From positions 8,530 to 72,529 of the forward strand of contig JAAVFW010000002.1 in NCBI GenBank assembly GCA_014800535.1: DNA of 64,000 nucleotides, read 5' to 3'. The position numbers and the translations under genes were made by a program. A model generated the notes under the pieces. It had not been told where the DNA came from and made no database searches. It saw nothing but the letters and a program-made list of their open reading frames with translations. Below are positions 16,826-25,115 of this stretch, one piece after another. The DNA is from Bacteroidales bacterium. GTDB taxonomy: Bacteria; Bacteroidota; Bacteroidia; Bacteroidales; Muribaculaceae. The number at the start of each line of letters is the position of its first letter. The first letter of the stretch is position 1.

Positions 16826-17707
16826 ATGAATAAGATTAAAAAAATATCGGCAAAAATAATATTGCGTTTATTTGGCCGGCTGCTTTCTGATGAACAGTAT
16901 CTGAAAGTCCTTTTTCTTGCAACCATGGGATATCCGTTATCATTGACAAATCCTGTGACTTTAAATGAAAAATTGCAGTGGTTGAAACTATATGACAGGA
17001 ATCCCAAATATACGCAACTTGTAGATAAAATTAGTGTAAAACATTGGGTTGCAGAGAAGATAGGAGAGGAATATATCATTCCGACATATAAGGTATGGAA
17101 TAAGGCGGAAGATATAGACATGAGTGATTTGCCTGACGCTTTTGTATTAAAGACGAATCACGGCTGCAGCACAAATGGTGTCTATGTTGTAAAGAATAAG
17201 AATAATTTTAATATTCAAGAAGCTAAAGGGAAGTTGTCTCGATTATTGAAAGAGAACGTTTATCCTCACACAAAGGAGTGGCCATATAAAAATATAGAGA
17301 GTAAGGTTTTTGCGGAAAAGTCTCTCGGGGAGAATATTCAGGATTTCAAGTTTTTTTGCTTTGATGGATATGCTGAGTCAGTGATGGTATGCTACGAGCG
17401 AGAAACGGGATTTCCGAAATTTTATTTTTTCGATGAAAATTGGGAGTTGAAAAGATATAATGTGAGGGGAAAGAATGCTCCGGAAGGATTTACGATGCCT
17501 TCTCCGCAAAATTATAAGAAAATGTTTGAGATAGCATCTACTCTCTCAAAGGGATTCTCATTCGTGAGAGTAGATTTATACAATGTAGACGGTAAGATAT
17601 ATTTTGGAGAAATGACATTTTATCCATCGTCAGGTTTAGATCCGAATATTTTGCCGGAGGTTGATAAATATATGGGAAGTTTAATAAAATTACCGAATAA
17701 AAAATGA
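16826..17707 (+). CDS. TupA-like ATP-grasp protein (probable amide ligase)
   Basis: A 293-residue protein of the ATPgrasp_TupA family, named after the teichuronopeptide gene of Bacillus halodurans. The N-terminal part has the family pattern PVTLNEKLQWLKLYDRNP (about 48-65). The ATP-binding part has FVLKTNHGCSTNG (about 107-119) and KVFAEKSLGENIQDFKFFCF near 160-179. The C-terminal metal site is VDGKIYFGEMTFYPSSG near 257-273. Such enzymes probably join an amino group to the carboxylate of a uronic acid. Its stop overlaps the start of the opine-dehydrogenase gene (ATGA), so the two proteins are translationally coupled and may act in series. Confidence 0.85.
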   Translation: MNKIKKISAKIILRLFGRLLSDEQYLKVLFLATMGYPLSLTNPVTLNEKLQWLKLYDRNPKYTQLVDKISVKHWVAEKIGEEYIIPTYKVWNKAEDIDMSDLPDAFVLKTNHGCSTNGVYVVKNKNNFNIQEAKGKLSRLLKENVYPHTKEWPYKNIESKVFAEKSLGENIQDFKFFCFDGYAESVMVCYERETGFPKFYFFDENWELKRYNVRGKNAPEGFTMPSPQNYKKMFEIASTLSKGFSFVRVDLYNVDGKIYFGEMTFYPSSGLDPNILPEVDKYMGSLIKLPNKK

Positions 17708-18669
17708 AAACAATAGGATTCGTAATAAGCCATAAGGAGAATGAAAAAAGACGAGCTATTACTCCGGAAGTTATACGTCAACTTAAGCACCCCAAACATA
17801 TAATGATTGAAAAGGGGTATGGTGAGGTAATAGGTGTATCAGACGATGAATTTATTAAATCCGGCGCCAAAGTTGTGACACGAAGTGAAGCGTTGGATGC
17901 TGATATTATATGTGATCCGAAGATTGGAGATGCAGATTATTTGAATCAACTGGAAAACAAGACAATATTCGGATGGATTCATGCGGTTCAAAATAAAGAT
18001 ATTTGTGACAAAATATGCGATGGAAGGCTGACGGCAATTGCATGGGAAGATATGTTTAAAGATGGTCGGCACACTTTTTACCGCAATAATGAAATTGCAG
18101 GAGAAGCAGCGGTTCTTCATGCCTTTATGTGTCATGGAGAGTTTCCATATAATAAGAAAGTAGCCGTTATAGGACGTGGAAACACTGCGATGGGTGCTAT
18201 TAAAATGCTTTTTCAGTTCAGTGATGATGTCACTATCTATACGAGAGCAACCGAAAAGGAGCTAAGCAAGAACATCGAGAAATACGATGCAATTGTAAAT
18301 GCAATCCTTTGGGACACAAATAGAAGGGATCATATTATCAGTAAGGAAGATCTAAAAAGAATGAAGCGAGGCTCTCTGTTGATAGATATCAGTTGCGATA
18401 GAGCCGGAGCTATCGAGACTTCAATTCCTACAACAATAGAGTCTCCGGATTATATGGTTGATGGCATACGACATTATGTTGTGGATCATACCCCATCGTT
18501 GTTCTATAAAAGTGCAACTGAGGGAATCAGTGAGGCAATCTCTCCATTTTTGGATGTGCTTATTGAGCAGGGAGAGGATAGCACTTTGTCTGACGCTACT
18601 TGCATTGAGCGTGGTGTGATTAAGGACGAAAGGATAATCAATTTTCAGAAAAGTCATAATTTAATATGA
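17704..18669 (+). CDS. N5-(carboxyethyl)ornithine synthase-like opine dehydrogenase
   Basis: A 321-residue member of the alanine dehydrogenase/CEOS family. The N-terminus has the family pattern (ENEKRRAITPEVI). The nucleotide-binding loop is VAVIGRGNTAMGA (about 157-169), followed by YDAIVNAILWD, RGSLLIDISCD and VVDHTPSLFYKSATE. From memory these follow the Lactococcus enzyme (IAILGSGNVAQGA, KGTLIIDVAAD, PNTPSLIYRN). That enzyme reductively condenses pyruvate with ornithine or lysine using NADPH. Four-base overlap with the TupA-like ATP-grasp, and UDP-uronate genes just upstream, suggest that its opine product is linked to the capsule. Confidence 0.8.
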   Translation: MKTIGFVISHKENEKRRAITPEVIRQLKHPKHIMIEKGYGEVIGVSDDEFIKSGAKVVTRSEALDADIICDPKIGDADYLNQLENKTIFGWIHAVQNKDICDKICDGRLTAIAWEDMFKDGRHTFYRNNEIAGEAAVLHAFMCHGEFPYNKKVAVIGRGNTAMGAIKMLFQFSDDVTIYTRATEKELSKNIEKYDAIVNAILWDTNRRDHIISKEDLKRMKRGSLLIDISCDRAGAIETSIPTTIESPDYMVDGIRHYVVDHTPSLFYKSATEGISEAISPFLDVLIEQGEDSTLSDATCIERGVIKDERIINFQKSHNLI

Positions 18670-18705
18670 TTTTATGACTATTATATGTTCTTTGATGACG
18701 AGAGT

Positions 18706-18750
18706 ATAGTTTGATATGAATGGGGATATTCTCATTTCATAACAAACTAT
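18706..18750 (+). terminator. Hairpin after the opine-dehydrogenase gene
   Basis: A 15-base stem (18706-18720 with 18736-18750, one mismatch) sits 37 bases after the stop codon. There is no long U run after it, so it may terminate weakly or protect the mRNA end. It separates the uronate/opine genes from the small-gene cassette. Confidence 0.5.
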
Positions 18751-18933
18751 ATTGTCGTTAAAGATTATTTAGATATAAACTAAGGTTAGAGATAAATTAG
18801 AAACTCTCTATTTATATCTGGTGAGAAGGCTATCAAAGTCTTTTGACAAGGATATGTCATAAGTTTTAGTATTTAATTTGAAATTTTTTAGATTAACCAC
18901 TATATTTATTATGAGAAAATTATATATTCGTTA

Positions 18934-19512
18934 ATGGAAAGTAAAATACAATACGAATCTTATTCAAAAGAAGATTTTCATTCAATCATCAGTGAAGTTG
19001 CACATTCTGATTATTTCACCCAATTTGAAGAAACAGTTAGTGCAAATTTTAAGTTAAACGAAGAATTAACCCTTTATAGGACATGTCAGGAATTTCCGTG
19101 TAACAAAAATGATAATGAGGCGAGAATCTTCCGAAAGAAAAACGGTCAGAATCCTGTGCCGGTCAGATATAGTGATGATGAACTTGACGGTTTTGATGAA
19201 AAAACAAAATTAGATTTAGTGACAAAAGGGTGTCTTTCGTTCAATACCTCTCCTGAGGCTGCTGTGAAGAGTGCAAAACATCATGACAAGAAATTAAAGA
19301 AAGAGAAACAGTCTGATAAAAAGAGGAGAATGTATAGGAAGGATAGAGGAAATTTAGTTGGTAAATTCATTTTTCCTAAAGGAACTGTTTTAGTTACGGA
19401 GGTGCACCATGACCATTTAAATGTCATTAAATATAGGGTTGAAGACATAGAAAGTTTTAGAGACACTTCATTTAGGATGGAGATTAATTATGATGAAGAT
19501 GAAGAATCCTGA
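18934..19512 (+). CDS. Unknown protein, possibly ADP-ribosyltransferase-like
   Basis: A 192-residue soluble protein, rich in Lys and Asp/Glu, that I cannot assign. Three spaced patterns recall ADP-ribosyltransferase folds: LTLYRTC near 46-52 (Arg), LSFNTSPEAAVKSA near 100-113 (Ser-Thr-Ser-like) and GTVLVTEVHHDH near 150-161 (Glu). This is weak evidence. A lysine-rich stretch (about 118-138) separates the last two. It overlaps the next gene by 23 bases and has a weak upstream -7-like box only. Location inside a capsule locus, with a SecB-like gene two places on, suggests a toxin-like or immunity cassette (inference). Confidence 0.5.
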   Translation: MESKIQYESYSKEDFHSIISEVAHSDYFTQFEETVSANFKLNEELTLYRTCQEFPCNKNDNEARIFRKKNGQNPVPVRYSDDELDGFDEKTKLDLVTKGCLSFNTSPEAAVKSAKHHDKKLKKEKQSDKKRRMYRKDRGNLVGKFIFPKGTVLVTEVHHDHLNVIKYRVEDIESFRDTSFRMEINYDEDEES

Positions 19513-19906
19513 AATATTCAGATATGTAGGTGCAATTCAGGATTTTGGAGTTCCGTTTGTATCATTATTTGTCGATGAGGCAACAAGAGAACTCTATCTT
19601 CTTGTTCGATTGGATTTGGATAATGAGTCATCTGAAGAGTACGTTGCCGTCAGAACATCGGTAAAGGAAATAGAGGCTTATATGGATAATTCGGAATCTT
19701 TGTCGGACATTTTTAGGGATAAGAAAAAGCTATTTGTGATTTTTTCAGACAATGGCTGTTTGTTTACTTCTGATTCTGATGAAGATTTTAAGGCAGCAAT
19801 TGAAGATTGCGATGATTTCGATTCGGAGTTTTGTGAAGATGAGATATGGATTAAAACTTTCTTGAATCGGATAGTAAATAATAAACCGCTTGAAATAGCA
19901 AGTTAA
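19490..19906 (+). CDS. Unknown small acidic protein
   Basis: A 138-residue very acidic protein with no signal or membrane segment. It begins with a beta-rich pattern, FRYVGAIQDFGVPFVSLFVDE, then ELYLLVRLDLD and EYVAVRTSVKEIEAYM, and ends in an Asp/Glu-rich tail (DCDDFDSEFCEDE). The first part is somewhat like DUF6575 proteins, but I would not assign it. It starts 23 bases inside the preceding gene, so the two are translationally coupled, as toxin and antitoxin genes often are. The exact start (19490 or 19496) is uncertain. Confidence 0.55.
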   Translation: MMKMKNPEIFRYVGAIQDFGVPFVSLFVDEATRELYLLVRLDLDNESSEEYVAVRTSVKEIEAYMDNSESLSDIFRDKKKLFVIFSDNGCLFTSDSDEDFKAAIEDCDDFDSEFCEDEIWIKTFLNRIVNNKPLEIAS

Positions 19907-19945
19907 ATTGAACTATTGCAGGTTAGTCTTGCGAAAATATTTATT

Positions 19946-20368
19946 ATGGAAATAATACTTGGAAATTATAGCGCCGGACCTTTCGTAATTGAAGAGGACC
20001 GGGTTAAAGACATAAAAGATAAAAGTAAAGTGCAGATCGGCATGTCTGCTCGTTTGAAGTATTCTTCTGCCAGTGATGTGTGCGGAATTCAGTTTGACTT
20101 TATTTTGAATCATAAGGAGGAACTTGTAATAAAGACAGGATTCCTTTTTGGGATGGAGATAAAAAATCTGAAAGAATTTATCAGTGATAATAACACTCGT
20201 GAGAAGAATCTGAAGCATGTCACAGAAATCATTGAGTTTATATGGCCATTTACAGTCGGGGCTTTTGCTGCCCGCTGTGGTGACCATTCTTTTCAGATGA
20301 TGTTACCTCCCATCGATGCTTCACGATTTGCTTCAGAGGTGATTCTGAGCAATCAGGATAAACAATAG
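19946..20368 (+). CDS. SecB-like protein
   Basis: A 140-residue protein with the layout of SecB chaperones: beta-strands to about residue 75 (CGIQFDFILNHKEELVIKTG, then FLFGME), and a C-terminal region WPFTVGAFAARCGDHSFQMM with LPPIDASRFASEV (about 102-134). That region parallels the SecB stretch LFPYARE...G.FP.L.L.P.NF.ALF. Bacteroidetes carry several small SecB-like proteins, some dedicated to toxin-antitoxin systems. Here it follows two coupled genes of unknown function. I use the ATG at 19946; an upstream TTG at 19916 is less likely. Confidence 0.6.
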   Translation: MEIILGNYSAGPFVIEEDRVKDIKDKSKVQIGMSARLKYSSASDVCGIQFDFILNHKEELVIKTGFLFGMEIKNLKEFISDNNTREKNLKHVTEIIEFIWPFTVGAFAARCGDHSFQMMLPPIDASRFASEVILSNQDKQ

Positions 20369-20386
20369 AAACGTAAAAGTAAAAGT

Positions 20387-21388
20387 ATGCCGGAAGTGAA
20401 GATGGATTTGAATCCGGAAATTTCCGTGGTGATGTCGGTTCATAAAGAGCCGATTGAATGGATTAGGAAGTCGGTTGATTCAATTCTCAATCAATCGTTT
20501 ATTGATTTTGAATTTATAATAGTCAATGACGCTCCGGGAAGGGAGGATCTTTCCGACTATCTTAAGTTTCTTTCGGATTCAGATTCCAGAATAAAGGTGA
20601 TTGAAAATAACGTTAATTCAGGATTGACTAAATCTTTGAATAATGGGTTGAAGCAATGCCGAGGGAAATACATTGTCCGTATGGATGCCGATGATTTTTC
20701 CCTTCCTCAAAGGTTTGAACGTCAGATTTCTTTTATGGAGAATAATCCTGATGTTATCGCGTCGAGTGCAATGGCAGTTGAGTGGGACGGTGTCAGGACA
20801 GGAGAGAAATTGTATCGGCCTGTAACCGATTCGGATTTTCAGGAATATATCTTCACTTCTTCACCATTTATTCATCCGTTACTTATTGTGCGTAAGGATG
20901 TTCTGGATAAATATGGGCTAACATACGATGAGACATTTAAGGTTAGTCAGGATTATAAGCTTGCGGCAGATTTGAGTAAGATTGGACGATTAGCTAATCT
21001 TGATGAGGTGCTCCTTTATTACCGTGTGTCTGAGAATCAGATCTCAAAGGCGCGTGGAAAGGAGCAGGATGAAAATGGCCGTCGGATTAGGAGAGACTTA
21101 ATCAATACGTTCTATTCAACTCTTGGTATTCCGGAAATAGGAAGCAAAATCACACTTGATGATATTGCGGAAAATGAACGCAGTTCAAGAAATCTTGACC
21201 CGGCACAAAGGAGAATAATGAATTGTATCCGCCGGCTGTTTTACTATTCGCTTTCGGATTATTCATTGAAGTCATTGTCAAAGTTTATAATGTCGGGTGA
21301 TTATTTCTCACAGCCATATAATCTTCGAAGATTTGGTGTTGTGGTGGTTAAACATTTGCGTCGGAATGTAGTCCCTTCTTTGGTTTAG
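20387..21388 (+). CDS. Family 2 glycosyltransferase
   Basis: A 333-residue GT-A enzyme. It shows the start ISVVMSVHKEPIEWIRKSVDSI (about residues 11-32), FIIVNDAPG near 45-53 and the metal-binding YIVRMDADDFSLPQRFERQ near 94-112. HPLLIVRKDVLDKYG, with the downstream SQDYKLA, forms the acceptor side. It should add one sugar to the growing lipid-linked capsule unit in the cytoplasm. It is separated by 18 bases from the SecB-like gene and 5 bases from the polymerase. Sugar specificity cannot be told. Confidence 0.88.
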   Translation: MPEVKMDLNPEISVVMSVHKEPIEWIRKSVDSILNQSFIDFEFIIVNDAPGREDLSDYLKFLSDSDSRIKVIENNVNSGLTKSLNNGLKQCRGKYIVRMDADDFSLPQRFERQISFMENNPDVIASSAMAVEWDGVRTGEKLYRPVTDSDFQEYIFTSSPFIHPLLIVRKDVLDKYGLTYDETFKVSQDYKLAADLSKIGRLANLDEVLLYYRVSENQISKARGKEQDENGRRIRRDLINTFYSTLGIPEIGSKITLDDIAENERSSRNLDPAQRRIMNCIRRLFYYSLSDYSLKSLSKFIMSGDYFSQPYNLRRFGVVVVKHLRRNVVPSLV

Positions 21389-21393
21389 TCTCT

Positions 21394-22677
21394 ATGTGGT
21401 TTAATATTCTACTGGTTTTCCTGCTTGTTTTCAGTTTTCCGATTGTAGGGCCGTTAAACTCTGCATATCTGGCATTGTTTTTGGCATTGTGGAAGGTGGT
21501 CTCAAAGAAGAGATTGAACCGAGTGATTTATCTCTTCCGCAATAAGTATATAAAACTGCTGATGGTCTCGAGCTTCCTTATGGTTTGCCTGAGTGCGATA
21601 TGGACCAAATGGATGGGGGCTAACGATATGGAGCTTACGCGTGCAATGTTTTCAATGCTTGTCGGTGTAATTCTTAGTGTAATAATTATATCAGCTCTTG
21701 ATTTTAAGGAATTTACAACTGATTTTGCTGAAAAACTTCTTGTAGATGTCTTTGTGGTTCAGGGCCTTATTTCGATTGGGTCTTTTACAGTGCCGGCAAT
21801 TAAAGACATTGTTCATCATTTCCAGTTTGATGATAGCGCTCCTGCAGACGATTATTACTTCTTTATACGCGGCATGGCTATGTCCGGTCGACTTTATTTT
21901 GAACTTGCTGCAACGTGTGGTCTCATCACATTTGTGCAGTTCAAGCGTATAATGGGTATGCAGAAGGTTTCTTATATGGAATATATCAAGCTGTTCTTAG
22001 TCATTATATGTGGATTCTTTGCAGGACGAACTTCAATGATAGGAATAGTGTTTGGCGTAGGATATGTTATATTGTATAAAGGGGAATCAAAACGAAAACT
22101 TCGTCTGTTTTCAAAACTTGGATTGACTCTTTTGGCTTGTGTTTTGATGGTGGTAGCTATATTGCCGGCTTCTGTCATTTCTCTTATTACTGACACTCTG
22201 GCTCCATGGTTGTTTGACTTGATAATCAAATATAATGAAACCGGGTCAACAGAGGATAGTGCATCTTTTAATGCGTTGAATGAGATGTATGAATATGTAC
22301 AGATAACTGATGAGGAATGGGTAATAGGAAGTGGTCATTATATTGATAAAGAGTATGGAGGCTATTATAAGAGTGTTGATGGTGGATATATCCGCCAGTT
22401 GCTCTACTGGGGAACGATAGGCTCATTTTTCGCTTATATATATGGTCTGTTGTATTTCATTAAACCTATCAGGTTATGTCGAAATAGAAATGATAAATTG
22501 TATATATTCCTCATATTGATTTATACATTTTTCGTCCACTATAAAGGAGAGTTGGCAGTAACATCCCGTTTTTATCACGTTCCGGTGATTATGCTGATGC
22601 TTCCGTATGTTTTAAAAAGAGTAAAAAGAGTAAGGAGCAAGAATGGAACCGATAGACATAGTTATTCCGTGGGTTGA
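21394..22677 (+). CDS. Wzy-like polysaccharide polymerase (O-antigen ligase/polymerase type)
   Basis: A 427-residue protein with about 10-12 membrane segments and one large periplasmic loop (about residues 270-330, with STEDSASFNALNEMYEY and GSGHYIDKEYGGY). This layout, in a locus that has a flippase, chain-length regulator and exporter, fits the Wzy polymerase that joins repeat units in the periplasm. Sequence conservation in this family is low, so the call rests mainly on topology and position. The last 35 bases overlap the Stealth gene. Confidence 0.78.
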   Translation: MWFNILLVFLLVFSFPIVGPLNSAYLALFLALWKVVSKKRLNRVIYLFRNKYIKLLMVSSFLMVCLSAIWTKWMGANDMELTRAMFSMLVGVILSVIIISALDFKEFTTDFAEKLLVDVFVVQGLISIGSFTVPAIKDIVHHFQFDDSAPADDYYFFIRGMAMSGRLYFELAATCGLITFVQFKRIMGMQKVSYMEYIKLFLVIICGFFAGRTSMIGIVFGVGYVILYKGESKRKLRLFSKLGLTLLACVLMVVAILPASVISLITDTLAPWLFDLIIKYNETGSTEDSASFNALNEMYEYVQITDEEWVIGSGHYIDKEYGGYYKSVDGGYIRQLLYWGTIGSFFAYIYGLLYFIKPIRLCRNRNDKLYIFLILIYTFFVHYKGELAVTSRFYHVPVIMLMLPYVLKRVKRVRSKNGTDRHSYSVG

Positions 22678-23671
22678 TGATACTGATCCCGTTTGGAAGA
22701 GGGACAGAGAAAAATATTCGAGGAGTAAGAAAGATGGAGTAAAATCTGTATCCCAATTCTTTCGCGATTGGGATACATTGAAATATGTATTCAGAGGGAT
22801 TGAGAAATTCATGCCTTGGGTGCGTCATATCCATTTTGTAACATACGGACATCTGCCTGAGTGGTTGGATACGACCAATCCCAAAATTAAAATACAAAAG
22901 CATAAGGATTTCTTTGGGAAAGAATCGGCATATCCTGTATTTAATAGTCAGGCTATTGAAATGAACTTAAAGAATATTCCCGGTTTGGCGGAGAAGTTCA
23001 TTTATTTCAATGATGATACATTGGTTTGTAAGCCTGTAACTCCCGAAAGATTTTATAAGGGGAATCTTCCGGTTGATCATCTGGTGCTGGATATTCCGAG
23101 AGGAGGGTGGTTATACGACAAGATTCGGATAAAGGATCCTTACTCGTATGTATGTAGAAAAAATGTCAGCCTTCTTAATTCATATTTTCCACTTAAGGAG
23201 TTGAGAAAGAGAAGGCCGGAGTTATTTTTTGACTCATCATATCTAAAAGAGGATATTTTAAGAAATAGAATTCTGAGTCTTGTAGGTGAGTATAAATGGA
23301 TTAAGGTGAATCATCATCCCCAGGCATTTTTGTTGTCTAACCTTTGGAAATGTTATGAACTCTTCAAGGATGAGATGGATCATACGAGTCAGAGTCGATT
23401 CCGCTCATTTGATGATTTAAATCAATATATTTTCAGAGAGTACGCATTGATGACAGGTCAGTTTGTTCCTCATTTTTTTAACGACTCTTTTTGTATTGTT
23501 CTTTCTTCAGCAAAAAATTATGAAAAGGAACGTGAAGAGTTGTTTAAAAACACTTTTGTGTGTGTCAACGACAGTCCTTTTCTGCCGTCTGAGGAATACC
23601 CTGCATTGAAGGAGAGGGTAGATGCTGACTTGCAAAGTTTATTTCCAGATAAATCTTCATTTGAAAAATGA
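22643..23671 (+). CDS. Stealth-family capsular polysaccharide phosphotransferase
   Basis: A 342-residue protein with the Stealth conserved regions: CR1 DIVIPWVDDTDPVWKRD (about 5-21), CR2 with FRDWDTLKYVFRGIEKFMPW (40-59) and HIHFVTYGHLPEWLD, followed by FIYFNDDTLVCKP near 119-131. Stealth enzymes transfer a hexose-1-phosphate from a nucleotide sugar, building phosphodiester-linked glycans, so the capsule probably contains a sugar phosphate bridge. The ATG, preceded by AAGGAG, lies within the polymerase gene. The 3' end overlaps the next gene by 4 bases. Confidence 0.88.
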   Translation: MEPIDIVIPWVDDTDPVWKRDREKYSRSKKDGVKSVSQFFRDWDTLKYVFRGIEKFMPWVRHIHFVTYGHLPEWLDTTNPKIKIQKHKDFFGKESAYPVFNSQAIEMNLKNIPGLAEKFIYFNDDTLVCKPVTPERFYKGNLPVDHLVLDIPRGGWLYDKIRIKDPYSYVCRKNVSLLNSYFPLKELRKRRPELFFDSSYLKEDILRNRILSLVGEYKWIKVNHHPQAFLLSNLWKCYELFKDEMDHTSQSRFRSFDDLNQYIFREYALMTGQFVPHFFNDSFCIVLSSAKNYEKEREELFKNTFVCVNDSPFLPSEEYPALKERVDADLQSLFPDKSSFEK

Positions 23672-24495
23672 AACCGTTTTCCGTATTAATGTCAGTCTAT
23701 CGAAATGATAATCCTGCTTTTTTCAGAAAAGCAGTTGAGAGTATATCCGTAAGACAGACGCTGAAACCGAGTGAAATTTTAATAATTGTAGATGGCCCGG
23801 TTCCGGATCATCTTATGAATGAAATTCAGCGGTTGCGAGAGGAAATTTCCGAGATCAGGGTTATTTTTCTTGAGAAGAATGGAGGTCTCGGCAATGCACT
23901 TCGTATAGGGATGGAGAAGGTGAGTCATGAGATAGTAGCCAGAATGGATTCAGATGATATTTCGGCTCCCGATCGTTTTGAGAGGCAACTGAAATACCTG
24001 GAAGACCACCCGGAATGTGACATCGTCGGAGGTCAGATAACTGAGTTTATCGACGATGAATCAAATATTGTCGGCAAGAGAGAAGTGCCATGCCGAAATG
24101 ACGAAATCGTCATGTGGTTAAGGGGGCGATGCCCCCTTAACCACATGACCGTAACCATGTTACGATCACGTGGTTTGGAGGCCGGCAATTACATCGACTG
24201 GCATTTCAATGAGGATTACTATCTTTGGATCAGAATGTTTGAACATGGATGTCGGTTTGCAAACCTGCCGGATACTCTTGTCAACGTTCGGGTTGGTAAG
24301 GAAATGTATTCGCGCCGTGGCGGTTGGAAATATTTCAAGAGTGAAAAAGGGCTTCAGGACTACATGCTGCAAAAGGGCATAATAGGTTGGGGAAGATATT
24401 GTTTTAATGTTGCTGTCAGGTTTGGTGTTCAGGTCATGATGCCTAATAGTGTCAGAGGATTTGTATTTAAAACTCTTTTCAGGAAGAAGTCATGA
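23668..24495 (+). CDS. Family 2 glycosyltransferase with internal palindrome
   Basis: A 275-residue GT2 enzyme: FSVLMSVYRNDNPAFFRKAV (4-23), LIIVDGPVP near 34-42, IVARMDSDDISAPDRFERQ near 89-107, CPLNHMTVTML near 155-165 and FNEDYYLWIRMF near 177-188. This is the short form found in many capsule loci. A perfect 19-bp inverted repeat (24109-24149) spans the codons just before the CPLNHMT motif. It overlaps its neighbours by 4 bases at both ends. Confidence 0.88.
   Translation: MKPFSVLMSVYRNDNPAFFRKAVESISVRQTLKPSEILIIVDGPVPDHLMNEIQRLREEISEIRVIFLEKNGGLGNALRIGMEKVSHEIVARMDSDDISAPDRFERQLKYLEDHPECDIVGGQITEFIDDESNIVGKREVPCRNDEIVMWLRGRCPLNHMTVTMLRSRGLEAGNYIDWHFNEDYYLWIRMFEHGCRFANLPDTLVNVRVGKEMYSRRGGWKYFKSEKGLQDYMLQKGIIGWGRYCFNVAVRFGVQVMMPNSVRGFVFKTLFRKKS
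24109..24149. repeat. Perfect 19-bp inverted repeat with 3-base loop inside a GT2 gene
   Basis: Bases 24109-24127 are the exact reverse complement of 24131-24149, with GAT between. Both arms contain a G5 or C5 block. The hairpin encodes residues around VMWLRGR-CPLNHMT and would be very stable in mRNA. Confidence 0.92.
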
Positions 24496-25103
24496 TTTTA
24501 AAGCATATTTTCGACAGGTCGGTGTCGTTTATCGGACTGATATTTCTTTCGCCGGTGTTTCTTGTTGTCGCTATTATGATACGCAGGCAGATGCCGGGTG
24601 GTCCTGTCATTTTCACACAAAAGAGAGTTGGAAGAAAAGGGAATTTATTCACCATGTATAAATTCCGCTCAATGACGGTCGGTCATAACGGGTCGTCGGT
24701 CAGTGTGGCAGGTGAAAGTCGAATCACACCTCTCGGTGCAAAACTTAGAAAGTATAAACTTGACGAGCTTCCGGAATTGTGGAATGTTCTCATCGGCGAC
24801 ATGAGTTTTGTAGGACCACGTCCTGATGTGCCCGGTTATGCCGACAAGCTGACAGGTGCTGACCGCGAGATTTTGAAGTTGAGACCGGGCATTACAGGTC
24901 CGGCATCGCTCAAATATCGGAATGAAGAGGAACTTCTTGCTCTTCAGGCTGACCCTCAGCGTTATAACGATGAAGTAATCTTCCCCGATAAGGTCAGAAT
25001 CAACCGTTATTATCTGAATAATTACTCGTTTCTTAAGGATTTACAGATGATTATCTGCACTGTTTTAGGAAGGAAAATGCTTTACGGTGAGGAAGAAATA
25101 TAA
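24492..25103 (+). CDS. Initiating undecaprenyl-phosphate sugar phosphotransferase (bacterial sugar transferase family)
   Basis: A 203-residue polyprenol-phosphate hexose-1-phosphate transferase of the short (PglC/WcaJ C-terminal) type. It has one N-terminal membrane hairpin (SFIGLIFLSPVFLVVAIMI), then GPVIFTQKRVGRKGNLFTMY, KFRSM, KLDELPELWNVLIGDMSFVGPRP and LRPGITGPASLKYRNEEELL. It puts the first sugar-1-phosphate on the lipid carrier at the inner face of the membrane. It is coupled to the preceding GT2 by a 4-base overlap. This is the likely start point for the capsule unit. Confidence 0.93.
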   Translation: MILKHIFDRSVSFIGLIFLSPVFLVVAIMIRRQMPGGPVIFTQKRVGRKGNLFTMYKFRSMTVGHNGSSVSVAGESRITPLGAKLRKYKLDELPELWNVLIGDMSFVGPRPDVPGYADKLTGADREILKLRPGITGPASLKYRNEEELLALQADPQRYNDEVIFPDKVRINRYYLNNYSFLKDLQMIICTVLGRKMLYGEEEI

Positions 25104-25115
25104 TAGGTTTTGTCA

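Noticed and set aside
24449..24661. Short frame over the join of the GT2 and sugar-transferase genes
   Set aside because: It is out of frame with two well-supported overlapping genes and has no recognisable features.
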